A DNA stretch of 64,000 nt from Pseudoalteromonas piscicida. GTDB lineage: Bacteria > Pseudomonadota > Gammaproteobacteria > Enterobacterales > Alteromonadaceae. Shown here one piece after another: positions 44,901 through 54,033 of this stretch (position 1 is the first letter of the stretch; every line of letters starts with the position of its first letter). The position numbers and the translations under genes were made by a program. Location of the stretch: NCBI RefSeq assembly GCF_002744175.1, contig NZ_NKHF01000018.1, forward strand, positions 1-64,000. The letters run 5' to 3'. The notes below the pieces were generated by a model that ran no database searches, was not told the origin of the DNA, and saw only the letters and a program-made list of their open reading frames with translations.

Positions 44901-45926
44901 ATGAGCTTTATCGGCGCCGGTGCAGGCAGCGAAGCCCAGAGCGTGCAATACAATGTCGACGCGCAAACTGCCAAATTACGAACCTCAGGTTCTGCTTCTT
45001 GGCGGCACAACAATCCAGCCTTACTGCCATTAAATATTAGTGCAAAGCGAAATCAAGCGCTTGGACAAGCCTATCGAATTGCGATATTTCCCGACCGCGC
45101 TACGGGAGAGCAAGCCTTTTTAGAAGAAATCGAAAGGGCCAAATACGGCGATTTTACCTTCGGCCAAATGGTCAATGAGTTTATTCCTGACTACATCATC
45201 GACCCACCACAATGGGATGAACAAAACCAAACGGCTGTTCTACCACATATTGAGCCAATAACAGGAATGGATGTTAATCTGCCAATTAACGACCCACAAG
45301 CATTCTTAGACTTGGTAACCCTTAAGCTGGGTTGGCAAGTAGGAACTGAGAGTGATGTTGCCAGAGATTTTGAAGCCGAAGCCAGACAAGCGTCTATCGT
45401 GTCAAACGCGAACGTTCTCATTAACGGTAGAACCGCTGTGCATAGCAGCAGCGGAGGTGTGTTAAGCACAGTAGACGTTTGTTTGACGAAGATAGGCAAA
45501 GTGGTTGTGCCTATTCCCTACGGTAACATAGCTCGCTCATCAGACGCAGCAAGCGTTGCCAGCTCAGTAAAAATTCAAGGTAACGGTGCGGCCAATATCA
45601 AGTCTAACTTTTCAAAAAGTACGGGAGACCAACCCGGTAATAAAAAAGGTATCGCTAGTCGAACATTGGGTAAGAAAGCAGAGTTTCTGCAAGGCAGCTT
45701 TGATGTTTACATCGAGGGAAAACCAGCGGTTAGGCAGGGGGATTTAATGGTATCTAACAATAAAAACACGCCCCCCGCACCATTAAACCAACCCAGTGGT
45801 GCCACTCCTGCAGGCCTTGATGTAGTGCTTGGTGCAGAGCCACTAAGCCAAGCCGGTACGAATAAGATCAATATAAAAGTGTCGGGCAGTAGTAAACCTA
45901 GCGATGAAGAAGTGAAGATAGGATGA
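44901..45926 (+). CDS. T6SS-type PAAR-like (DUF4150) delivery protein
   Basis: 341 aa. Residues about 170-297 match the DUF4150/PAAR-like fold: 'NVLINGRTAV', 'VDVCLTKIGKVVVPIPYGNIARSSDA', 'GSFDVYIEGKPAVRQGDLMVSNN'. This caps the VgrG spike and carries effectors. The N-terminal part has 'SWRHNNPALLP' and 'YRIAIFPDRATGEQAFLEEI', like the small domain seen in some phage-structural and peptidoglycan-active proteins. Its stop overlaps the start of the next gene by 4 bp (ATGA), linking it to the large effector. A TTGACA-like -35 lies near 44807. No vgrG, hcp or sheath gene is present. Confidence 0.8.
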   Translation: MSFIGAGAGSEAQSVQYNVDAQTAKLRTSGSASWRHNNPALLPLNISAKRNQALGQAYRIAIFPDRATGEQAFLEEIERAKYGDFTFGQMVNEFIPDYIIDPPQWDEQNQTAVLPHIEPITGMDVNLPINDPQAFLDLVTLKLGWQVGTESDVARDFEAEARQASIVSNANVLINGRTAVHSSSGGVLSTVDVCLTKIGKVVVPIPYGNIARSSDAASVASSVKIQGNGAANIKSNFSKSTGDQPGNKKGIASRTLGKKAEFLQGSFDVYIEGKPAVRQGDLMVSNNKNTPPAPLNQPSGATPAGLDVVLGAEPLSQAGTNKINIKVSGSSKPSDEEVKIG

Positions 45927-48900
45927 GCCACACTTTACCAACCAAAACCAATGCTAACAGTAATTTTAGAGAACTTGTTTTTGAGGGCTATGCAAGCGAC
46001 AAAGAAGTGGTCTCTTTGATGCTCAAAGACACCTCGGTTGATGGCACGAAAGAAGGCTATTATAAGGTCCCCCTTTACACTTCAAACACGGTAGACCAAC
46101 AAAGCAGCGATGCCGACATTGAGCTGGTACACATTTATCCATTTTTATACGATACGCCAGAGCAGCAACTACAATCAGCCTCTCCGGTAACCAGCGGATT
46201 TATCTATATTTATGTCGATGGCTATTTATGGCGTGAACTACAAGTTATCGAACCTGAAGACTTTGACGCTCCGGCGCTATTCTCAGATGTGAATTTGTAT
46301 TGGCAAAAAGGTTTTTTAAGTTGGAAAAAGTCGGCCAATAAGCCAAACTCACGACCGCAAGGCACACGTGCAGCAACCTGTAAGCCAACCAGCAGCATTC
46401 TCGTCCCGCATAAACTAAATGGCAACGAAGTAAGCGTAGAAATCGCATGGTCTGAAGTTCAGTGGTCATGGGAGCAAATCTTGTTGTTTGGCGGGTTTAA
46501 TGAACAGGATCCGCGCTTAAATACCGGCACGCCACTCGCTGACGAAGAGAGACATTGCCCCGCCCCAGGAGATGCAGCAGCGCTCAGAGCACAGCGCATG
46601 ATTAAGCTGGATAACTTAGGGCAATTTACCACAGGCTATAACGATCAAGGCAAAGTAGTTAACACCCCGACACTTCATCAAAAGCTGCACCTTCCAGAGC
46701 GCGATAAAATCGCCCAAGTGCCGATTTTTGACGGGATCCATGTGGCTCGAATGTATGTGGTGAAAATTCAAAATTTGGTGGTTGAAATTGAAGCGCTTAT
46801 GAACCACCTCTCTGGTGTAAACAGCGACACAGGTGAAATCGACTATCAGCAACGTAATAAATACGAGCTTGCAGTTTACATGCTGCAAACTTTCTATCTG
46901 CAAACGGACGCCGTTTTAGATAAAGACATAGAAATACAGTCATCTGGTGAAAAACTAGTCGAATCGGATGAAGACGCCATCGACTTTGCCAACAAACTTA
47001 AAGAATGGCGAACAGAATGCTTAGATGAAGAGGCCTTTTTTGAGTTTTTGCAGGAAAAAACATTTCGAGAACTTGCAGAAAATATAGCGGAGCTCACTGA
47101 TGAACTCATTAACTTTCTCGATCAAGAATCGTTAGCCGCTGGATTTACCGAGTGCTTTAAGGATTATGCGCATCAAACTGACTTAAGGTTTTTTGAAGCC
47201 TATGACTTACTCACCGATTTATTTTTGGTTTTGAAGCCCCATCCGGCAGCACAAATAGCCCAAATTAATAGAGACAAAGAGTTTTGGCACACGCTAAGTA
47301 GCGGCCACCGAGGACAAGACTTTATTCTGCAATGTCTAGCTCAACACCCAAGCAAACCAGGAAAAGAAATTGCGCAGTTTTTATTTCCAAAACCTACGGG
47401 AAATAAGCTAAGTGAATACGAAAAGCGTGACTTTAACCGCTTTGAGCTTAAGCTTGCGAGCGCAAAAATCGAAAAGATCCATAAACAAGAGGAATTAATA
47501 GATTGGAATGAAGGAGAACAATTAGGCAGGCGACTTTCTCAGGTGATTTTTGGTTTAGCCGTTAGCGTATTTGAGATCCCCGATATCGCCCATAAACTTT
47601 CGAGTCACGAAGGGACGTTAGGCCAACAAAAATCCGCAACACAAGCAGCCACAAACGCAACTCAACAGCAGTATGAACAAACTCAAAAAGCATTGAAAGA
47701 GGCTGAGCTTGCAAGAGATGAAGCGCTTGATGAGCTGACAAAAAAAGAAGCTGAGTATGAACAACGTAAGTCTGAACTATCGCGTTTGACTCCTGAAGAA
47801 CATCAACTCAAAGCTGCAGAATTAGACGCAAAGATACAAGTTGAAAGAGCACGATTGCAACGCCTTGAGACCAAGTTTGCAGCAGCAAAAGCGTCGGTTA
47901 CACGAGCTCAAAAACAAGTTTCGACCTTCGTAAAGGTCAATAATGCATGGCACAAATACCCTTTTGCAAAATTGATTGATGCAAAAGCGGATGTATTACA
48001 GCCACTGATGCGATTAGTAGATATCTCAACACCTGGGCACCTTGTTGAAGTCGAAATGAGGGTCTCCGATTATATAAATGGTAACTTTCCTAAAGGTTAC
48101 ATGCCGCTTGATCCCAAATCTCGCCAACTTTCTGCCGAGAAGCAAGTGAAAGAATTAAATCAGGTGATACGAGCGAACAGAAAGCGAAACGTCAATATAA
48201 AATACGGAGGCGCCAGCCATAAGGTGTCTTTGGAAGATGTTTTGAACTTGAATAAACGCCTTGAACTCCTAACCCAATCGTTAGACAGAGCGCAAACAAC
48301 CACCTTTATTGAAAGTAAAGAGAAAGTCATTGCCTATTTGGTTAAAGCAACCGGCGCCGATTTGTCTGCTGAAGCCTCAGCAGCAAGGGCAAAACAAATT
48401 TATGACGACACGGTACAAAATGCAAAATACTATTCAACTGAGTTAGAAAACCAACACACCACTATCAAAAATCTCGCAGAGCGAACAGCAAACCTAGAGA
48501 AATGGCAAAATAAAGTTGTTACCGAGGCCGCATCCAGCCAGTCGCTAAAAAGAGGAATGGTGGGTATATTAGGCGCTTTATATATCTTTGAAATTGCAAA
48601 TGTTAGGCAGGTCGTTTCAAGTTATGATTTTAAATTTGATAGAAAATTTGCAGATTTAGTTGGAACCGCTTCTGATTTAGCTGCAATTCATTATTCAGTG
48701 CATTCTGCAATTACACAAATGCGGTCCGGTTTGCTAAGTCCACGACAATATGCCGCCTTTGAACACCATAGGCGTGTTTTTGGAAGTAATAGCGCACAAC
48801 AAAAATATGGGCCAACCTTTTCGAGTAAAGCGTCGTTAATGAAATGGACGAGTAGATTAAATTTACTTGCCTCAGCATATAGTGCGACCATATCTGCTTT

Positions 48901-49831
48901 TGATGCTTACTATGCCTATAAGCGGGGCGATGTGTGGGCAACCACAGGAAACTTACTTGTGACAGCTGGTTTTGCGGGAATGGCCATAGATAGCCTACCT
49001 ATGGTGTTGGCCAAATATTCTCGTGCTGCAGTTATGTTACAATTTGGCAGGTTGAGTATCTATGGTCTAATAGCAGTACTTATAGGCTACGGTGTACTCT
49101 ATTTAATCCATAAAGATCCGCTCGAAAACTGGTTAACCGTCTGTCCTTGGGGTAAAAATGCCTTTGAAGGTGGCGAAAAAAAGCTACTAGCAGACAACCC
49201 AACCTATTCTTGGCAGGCTCACCCAGAATATGCTCTGCATGCACTTTATGACGCGCTATTTGCCCCATCTATTATGGCTGAATCCCAGGTGATGCAGCTC
49301 AACACCTTTTCACGTGTTGCTGATAAAATATCAAAACGTGGTAAATTTCATATCGTAAACTTTAATATGCAGGTTCCAGGGCATATTCCTGCATCTCAAC
49401 TGGGTTATTTAGACCTAGAGTTCGATATTAAACCCGTAGCTTCCAATAAACCATGGCAATCTTTGCTAAGTACAGCGGCAAAGGGGCAAGCCTCCACTGC
49501 AATCGATCACTTCTGGGAACATGTCAAAATTACCGTTAGTCCTCAGTTTACCGGGTTTCAGTTACAATTCGACGAAATCGCGCTGTACCCTTATTTCGAC
49601 AAGCTAAACTGCACAAAGTTAAAACTGCGTATGCGCTGTACAAAATACCCCCTTGGTAAGGGGCAAACCATTAGCCCAAACTCGAGTCAAGAGTTTAGGC
49701 TACCAGCCCCAGATCGCGATCAAGATGGCAATATTTCAGAAGCACGGCTTTGGAGTGAACAAACCGTAGAGGTAGAGATCGATGATTATGGTTTAAGTGC
49801 AGCAGGGTTGCTACAAAGGCTATTAAACTAA
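45923..49831 (+). CDS. Large T6SS-type effector with predicted pore-forming helices (VasX-like arrangement)
   Basis: 1302 aa. N-terminal region 1-300 has strands such as 'VTSGFIYIYVDGYLWRELQV' and 'VQWSWEQILLFGG', in the style of VasX-type N-terminal domains; the VasX relationship is by pattern and needs a search. Long coiled coils follow (about 570-680, Gln/Lys/Glu-rich). Residues about 875-895 and 980-1085 carry hydrophobic helices: 'GMVGILGALYIFEIANV', 'LASAYSATISAFDAYYAYKRGD', 'NLLVTAGFAGMAID', 'YGLIAVLIGYGVLYLIHK', then 'DPLENWLTVCPWG'. A C-terminal beta domain lies at about 1110-1302. The context (PAAR-like gene before, membrane proteins after) fits a membrane-damaging toxin. Confidence 0.75.
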   Translation: MSHTLPTKTNANSNFRELVFEGYASDKEVVSLMLKDTSVDGTKEGYYKVPLYTSNTVDQQSSDADIELVHIYPFLYDTPEQQLQSASPVTSGFIYIYVDGYLWRELQVIEPEDFDAPALFSDVNLYWQKGFLSWKKSANKPNSRPQGTRAATCKPTSSILVPHKLNGNEVSVEIAWSEVQWSWEQILLFGGFNEQDPRLNTGTPLADEERHCPAPGDAAALRAQRMIKLDNLGQFTTGYNDQGKVVNTPTLHQKLHLPERDKIAQVPIFDGIHVARMYVVKIQNLVVEIEALMNHLSGVNSDTGEIDYQQRNKYELAVYMLQTFYLQTDAVLDKDIEIQSSGEKLVESDEDAIDFANKLKEWRTECLDEEAFFEFLQEKTFRELAENIAELTDELINFLDQESLAAGFTECFKDYAHQTDLRFFEAYDLLTDLFLVLKPHPAAQIAQINRDKEFWHTLSSGHRGQDFILQCLAQHPSKPGKEIAQFLFPKPTGNKLSEYEKRDFNRFELKLASAKIEKIHKQEELIDWNEGEQLGRRLSQVIFGLAVSVFEIPDIAHKLSSHEGTLGQQKSATQAATNATQQQYEQTQKALKEAELARDEALDELTKKEAEYEQRKSELSRLTPEEHQLKAAELDAKIQVERARLQRLETKFAAAKASVTRAQKQVSTFVKVNNAWHKYPFAKLIDAKADVLQPLMRLVDISTPGHLVEVEMRVSDYINGNFPKGYMPLDPKSRQLSAEKQVKELNQVIRANRKRNVNIKYGGASHKVSLEDVLNLNKRLELLTQSLDRAQTTTFIESKEKVIAYLVKATGADLSAEASAARAKQIYDDTVQNAKYYSTELENQHTTIKNLAERTANLEKWQNKVVTEAASSQSLKRGMVGILGALYIFEIANVRQVVSSYDFKFDRKFADLVGTASDLAAIHYSVHSAITQMRSGLLSPRQYAAFEHHRRVFGSNSAQQKYGPTFSSKASLMKWTSRLNLLASAYSATISAFDAYYAYKRGDVWATTGNLLVTAGFAGMAIDSLPMVLAKYSRAAVMLQFGRLSIYGLIAVLIGYGVLYLIHKDPLENWLTVCPWGKNAFEGGEKKLLADNPTYSWQAHPEYALHALYDALFAPSIMAESQVMQLNTFSRVADKISKRGKFHIVNFNMQVPGHIPASQLGYLDLEFDIKPVASNKPWQSLLSTAAKGQASTAIDHFWEHVKITVSPQFTGFQLQFDEIALYPYFDKLNCTKLKLRMRCTKYPLGKGQTISPNSSQEFRLPAPDRDQDGNISEARLWSEQTVEVEIDDYGLSAAGLLQRLLN

Positions 49832-49842
49832 AAGGCCAAATA

Positions 49843-50790
49843 ATGAAAGAAAAATTAAATCTAAAAACGTTTACAGCCCTATCTGCTATTTTACTTAGGA
49901 AAATAGTAAGTAAGGTGATGGAAACCGAGGTAGTTCCCAAAGCACCTAAAGAGATAAAAGAACATACAGAGGACAATTTACCACCCATTGATTTTGGTCG
50001 ACCGGTGGAAGAGACCCCGTTACTACCAATAGCTGACTCTGTACCAAGACGTAAAAAAGTAAAGGGGGGATTTGAGCGAGTACCGGCTCAGCTAAACAGT
50101 CGATTCTTGCTGTCGCAAAATAGCCTTATGGCCTCAAACAAAAGTATTAAGTTAGTGAGTGTTGACCTTGATCGTATCGATAAGCTTTCAAATGCAGCTT
50201 TTGCTTATATGGCAATATTAGTTGTGGCGATCTGCTATTGGAGTTATTTTCATAATCCTGATCCAAGATTTCTCTGGTTAGGTGGTACGCTCAGCGTACT
50301 GGCTACACTTATATTCATTCGTACTTCTCATATAAGACGCACTTCAGCTGAAGTACTCCGTGTTGATTTCTTTCGCCATAGTGGCCTTGTTACCTTTCCC
50401 GTTGGTAACAATGTTAGTACCTTTTCGTTAGCGTTAGAAGAAGTTGATTTGTATATCGGTAAAGTTTCCGCAGGTCGAGGGGTTCAGTTTAACATGGCCT
50501 ATTTGGTGCCAAAGCGCTACCCCAAACGCCTTCGCCATCAACCTATGTACCCTGTCGACTGGGAGCCAAGAGACTTAGAAGATAGCATGGAGCTGTGGAG
50601 TGAAATCCATCGTTTTATGGATAACACACAACCTATACCCACATCCTTTTACAAAGGCTGGCAAGAGGTAATCGAAAGCAGTGACTTTGCGGAGCAAGAT
50701 AAAATAATCATATTAGGTGAAGATTTAGTAAAACAAGCCCCTTTTTACGATTTAGAAAACGACCGTCCGTTAGACAAAGTGATTTGGTAG
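49843..50790 (+). CDS. Candidate immunity protein 1 (two-helix membrane protein)
   Basis: 315 aa, 11 bp after the effector. Basic N-terminal region with 'KIVSKVMETE' and 'RPVEETPLLPIADSVPR'; two membrane helices near residues 120-160; then a soluble domain ending 'LWSEIHRFMDNTQPIPTSFYKGWQEVIES' and 'PFYDLENDRPLDKVIW'. It is a clear paralogue of the next protein. It may belong to the DUF6708-like group, but that is uncertain. Position after a toxin and inner-membrane topology suggest protection against the pore. Confidence 0.72.
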   Translation: MKEKLNLKTFTALSAILLRKIVSKVMETEVVPKAPKEIKEHTEDNLPPIDFGRPVEETPLLPIADSVPRRKKVKGGFERVPAQLNSRFLLSQNSLMASNKSIKLVSVDLDRIDKLSNAAFAYMAILVVAICYWSYFHNPDPRFLWLGGTLSVLATLIFIRTSHIRRTSAEVLRVDFFRHSGLVTFPVGNNVSTFSLALEEVDLYIGKVSAGRGVQFNMAYLVPKRYPKRLRHQPMYPVDWEPRDLEDSMELWSEIHRFMDNTQPIPTSFYKGWQEVIESSDFAEQDKIIILGEDLVKQAPFYDLENDRPLDKVIW

Positions 50791-50800
50791 CAATAAAGCA

Positions 50801-51769
50801 ATGAAAGCACACCACAAGGAAGTCAGCCCTACCCATAACCGCAGTTGGAAAAAAGTGGTGGCGTTACTCGCTTTAGGTCTTCAAAAAATAGTAAAAAAGG
50901 TCATGGAAACTGAGGGTAAAAAGGAGACGCAAACGTTAACTCCCTCGGCGCCTGTAGATAAGGTAGTGCATGATCGGCCAATAGAAGAAACACCGCTGCT
51001 AAAAATAGAAGACTCGATACCACGAGACTTTAACATTAGTAAAGGCATGCTGAAAGTGAGCCCTACCGTATCTTCTCACGCTCAACCAGTCCAACAAAAT
51101 AACCTCTTTTCTTCTGATAGGCGAGTAGCGCTTGGTGGTGCCGACTTTTCACGGACTGGTAAATTAGCAAACATTGTATTTGCCTATATGGCATCCATCA
51201 TCGCGCTACTTTCAATTATTTTTTATTTCGGTAGTGGTGATAGTTTGTATTTATGGCTCACCACGGGACTACTAGCATTTGCTTTGTCCCTGTTTGTCTA
51301 TGTTTACCGTGTTAAACACTATACTTCTGAAGTGCTACGGGTCGACTTCTTCCGAAATACCGGCCTCGTCACATTTCCCATTGGCAATAACGAAGGGAGC
51401 TTCTCGCTAACACTTGATGAAGTTGAACTGTATATTGTAAAGGTCTCCTCGGGTAAAGGTGTGATGCATAACTTGGCGTTTTTAGCCCCACTGCGATACC
51501 CAAAAACACTTAAGCGCCAGACACTTTATTCAACCGATTGGGAGCCAAAGGATATGGACAGCAGCGTGCAGCTGTGGAGTGAAATCCACCGTTTTATGGA
51601 TACCACTCAGCCCATACCAAGTTCGTTTTACAAAGGTTGGCAAGAAACGATAGAAAGCCCCTATCTTGACCACGAAGACCATATTCAAATATTAGGTGAA
51701 GATTTAATAAAACAAGCCCCCTTTTATGACCTAAAAAATAACCGCCCACTAGATAAAGAGTTTTGGTAA
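50801..51769 (+). CDS. Candidate immunity protein 2 (paralogue of 49843-50790)
   Basis: 322 aa, 10 bp after its paralogue. Same plan: 'KIVKKVMETE', 'RPIEETPLLKIEDSIPR', two membrane helices near 125-170, and the end 'LWSEIHRFMDTTQPIPSSFYKGWQETIES' plus 'PFYDLKNNRPLDKEFW'. Divergence is greatest around the membrane helices and the residues before them, as expected for immunity paralogues that match different toxin variants. Function inferred from position only. Confidence 0.72.
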   Translation: MKAHHKEVSPTHNRSWKKVVALLALGLQKIVKKVMETEGKKETQTLTPSAPVDKVVHDRPIEETPLLKIEDSIPRDFNISKGMLKVSPTVSSHAQPVQQNNLFSSDRRVALGGADFSRTGKLANIVFAYMASIIALLSIIFYFGSGDSLYLWLTTGLLAFALSLFVYVYRVKHYTSEVLRVDFFRNTGLVTFPIGNNEGSFSLTLDEVELYIVKVSSGKGVMHNLAFLAPLRYPKTLKRQTLYSTDWEPKDMDSSVQLWSEIHRFMDTTQPIPSSFYKGWQETIESPYLDHEDHIQILGEDLIKQAPFYDLKNNRPLDKEFW

Positions 51770-51802
51770 ACCTCGAGTTAATCTCTATAACAAGGAGTTT
51801 TT

Positions 51803-52405
51803 GTGACAATAAAAAAGTTAATTAAGAAATGCGTTGAGCATATTCTAGATGAAGGAACGCCCACTCGTACAATCAGTGATGTGAGTGTTAATAATCAACA
51901 ACCCAAATATGGTCAAGCTTATCAACAACAGCCGCAACAAGTAATACGGAATGGTCAGCAAGTTACGATGACAAGATCTCAAGTTTCAACAAAGCGAGAG
52001 CCCAACCCAGTCGCTGAATTTTTGATTAAAGCCATTGTTATTTTGATAAGTATCTTTGCAGTTGGTGCTTTATGTTTCGATGCATATTATTTAAATAAAC
52101 GAGGCGACAATGCAGCAGTCGGCTTAATGATGGCGGCCGTTGGTGTGATGTATGGGTATCACTTTATTATGGCAAAGCTTGGCGATTACACTCAGCTTGT
52201 AAAGACATCCCGTTTTGGAGGATGGGGCTTAAATATAGCAGGTACGTTTTATAGCCTATTTATCTTTGCTGATTTGCTGTCTGACTTTCGCGGGCACTCA
52301 GAGGATCAAGTAGCCGTTATCATGGCTTTCATCAATATCATTTTTATAGGGGTTTTGTTCTTTCTAATGCATAAGATAAAGCAATCCATAAAGCAAATTG
52401 ATTAA
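51803..52405 (+). CDS. Candidate immunity protein 3, four-helix membrane protein sharing a toxin motif
   Basis: 200 aa with four predicted helices (about 72-92, 104-124, 143-160, 170-190). The N-terminal 70 residues are polar and Gln-rich. F92-D102 is FDAYYLNKRGD; the effector has FDAYYAYKRGD at F993-D1003, in the same place between a hydrophobic helix and a Gly/Ala-rich one. Nine of 11 residues are identical but the codons differ, so the likeness is at protein level. An 'AAGGAG' site precedes the start; a strong terminator follows. An immunity or toxin-fragment role is inferred. Confidence 0.68.
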   Translation: MTIKKLIKKCVEHILDEGTPTRTISDVSVNNQQPKYGQAYQQQPQQVIRNGQQVTMTRSQVSTKREPNPVAEFLIKAIVILISIFAVGALCFDAYYLNKRGDNAAVGLMMAAVGVMYGYHFIMAKLGDYTQLVKTSRFGGWGLNIAGTFYSLFIFADLLSDFRGHSEDQVAVIMAFINIIFIGVLFFLMHKIKQSIKQID

Positions 52406-52413
52406 ACTCCTTG

Positions 52414-52452
52414 AAATAGTAAGCCACCGCTAAAATCGGTGGCTTACTATTT
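52414..52452 (+). terminator. Strong terminator closing the effector module
   Basis: Perfect 16-bp stem AAATAGTAAGCCACCG / CGGTGGCTTACTATTT with a 7-nt loop, 9 bp after the stop codon. It can also serve the converging gene at 52482. Confidence 0.92.
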
Positions 52453-52481
52453 TGAGCCTATGCGCATTCAGGAAACCTGAT

Positions 52482-53894
52482 TTACTGACTCTTTTGCATT
52501 AATGTTAAATAGCTATTGTAAATATGGCTTACCTGCATGGTTGACTCACCGGCACTGATACCATGGCAACTAAAGCAGTTAGACGACTTAATTTGTGGCT
52601 CACTGCCTGTTACATCACTGTCGATGGAAGTTTGGGTATAAGTTTCCATAGTAATATTGGCAACCGCCAATGAACCGCGTAACGCCGCGTTGGCTTTCTT
52701 ACCCACGATGTTGCCACTAATGCCATTGGCGAAATCGTAATCTAGCGTGCTCAGCCAGATTGATCCGGCGTAAAAGTAGTTACTCCAAACTGGATTATTT
52801 TGTTCCAGTTTTACATTCACTAAGCTATTTAGTTCAGTAATATTATTGAAGTTAGTTTCATCTTGAGCTTGTTGTGTTTGACTTCCCACCAGCTCAGGAT
52901 TATTACCCGCTATATAGGGGTTACCGTTTGGCACGCCGTACTGATATAAACGAAAGGTGTTGGTCGTAGTTTCAGAAGCTGGATACGTTAAATGTGCATT
53001 TTGCACTTCAGTTCCGCCCCGATAAAATAGCAGATCATGGCTATTACTCACTACTTTATCTTGCTGTAAGTAAGCCGTGCTTTTCTTAAACTTTCCCTCA
53101 GAGCTGTAGTAATCGGGGGCGCTCAATTTATGCTCGAACGTCGCCCAAATAAATTCTGGGTGATTTTCAACCACACCGACAACATGCATGCCAACAAGCG
53201 CCACTTCTCCCGTACCACTATATTTATTGTCTTTTTGGTAAACCGCTTTACGAATATAAAAATGCTCAGCTAAATCAAGCTTTGGATAGACTTGCTTCAG
53301 TGCTTTGATATCCATCCAAGCCACCTTTAACTCCACCGAACCCACAGCAAACTCAGCTTTACTATCTGCTTTAGGATGAGACATTGCTGATTTCATGTAA
53401 GTATCGTTAACGTGGATCGAATAATGAACGGGCGTCCCACCAAACTTGCTATAAATAACACCATTAGATCCAGCTTGGTTTATATCTTCTAGGATCAGCA
53501 CATTTGCAGGCCGAAGCCCGGTTGGATTTAAGATATCATTCCAAGGCGCAAAGTAAGGTTTTAGCGCGTTATCAACCTGCCAGAACCCAGGACCAAACAT
53601 CAACAAGCCACCAGGAGCACGCTTTTCGGGCTGCGTTAAATAGAGAAACTTATTCCACGACCACTGATGAAAGTCGCAGTTTGTCGAGAGATCTTTACCA
53701 TCTTTAAATGCAAATGGACTATTTGCCCCTTCAGGAGGGTTTGGCACTGGGCTGCCAAACCAATCGTTATTCGGTTTACAAGAGGTATCGTTCGAGTAAC
53801 CAAGTGCACTTGGCGCAGCCAATGTACTTGTAGCAAGCAATAATGACATTCCAAGCACTTGGAGTTTGGTGCGTGTAATTGATGACGGTAGCAT
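52482..53894 (-). CDS. Secreted protein with one C-terminal CxxCH haem-type motif
   Basis: 470 aa: signal peptide (cleavage near residue 26) and a long mature part rich in Trp, Tyr and Asn, with two Cys early on ('TSCKPNNDW', 'TNCDFHQWSWNKFLYLTQ'). At the C-terminus 'SSNCFSCHGIS' is a C-x-x-C-H site for covalent c-type haem. The usual small cytochrome domain around it is short, so it may be a haem-carrying tail of a larger unknown domain. It lies 139 bp from the phosphoesterase on the same strand. No substrate can be named. Confidence 0.7.
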   Translation of the reverse strand: MLPSSITRTKLQVLGMSLLLATSTLAAPSALGYSNDTSCKPNNDWFGSPVPNPPEGANSPFAFKDGKDLSTNCDFHQWSWNKFLYLTQPEKRAPGGLLMFGPGFWQVDNALKPYFAPWNDILNPTGLRPANVLILEDINQAGSNGVIYSKFGGTPVHYSIHVNDTYMKSAMSHPKADSKAEFAVGSVELKVAWMDIKALKQVYPKLDLAEHFYIRKAVYQKDNKYSGTGEVALVGMHVVGVVENHPEFIWATFEHKLSAPDYYSSEGKFKKSTAYLQQDKVVSNSHDLLFYRGGTEVQNAHLTYPASETTTNTFRLYQYGVPNGNPYIAGNNPELVGSQTQQAQDETNFNNITELNSLVNVKLEQNNPVWSNYFYAGSIWLSTLDYDFANGISGNIVGKKANAALRGSLAVANITMETYTQTSIDSDVTGSEPQIKSSNCFSCHGISAGESTMQVSHIYNSYLTLMQKSQ

Positions 53895-54033
53895 GATGCT
53901 GTCCTTAAAATGTAAAACTCCTGTTAAATCTAGCCCATCAAAAAGGATGTTATCAATTACACACCATTACATTCGATGTATTTCCCACACTTTGTCACCG
54001 CTGAAAACCGTATATTTATGGCCTTCTGATTAG

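Noticed and set aside
44901..52452. Complete T6SS locus
   Set aside because: Only carrier, effector and immunity-like genes are present; no vgrG, hcp, tss or clpV.
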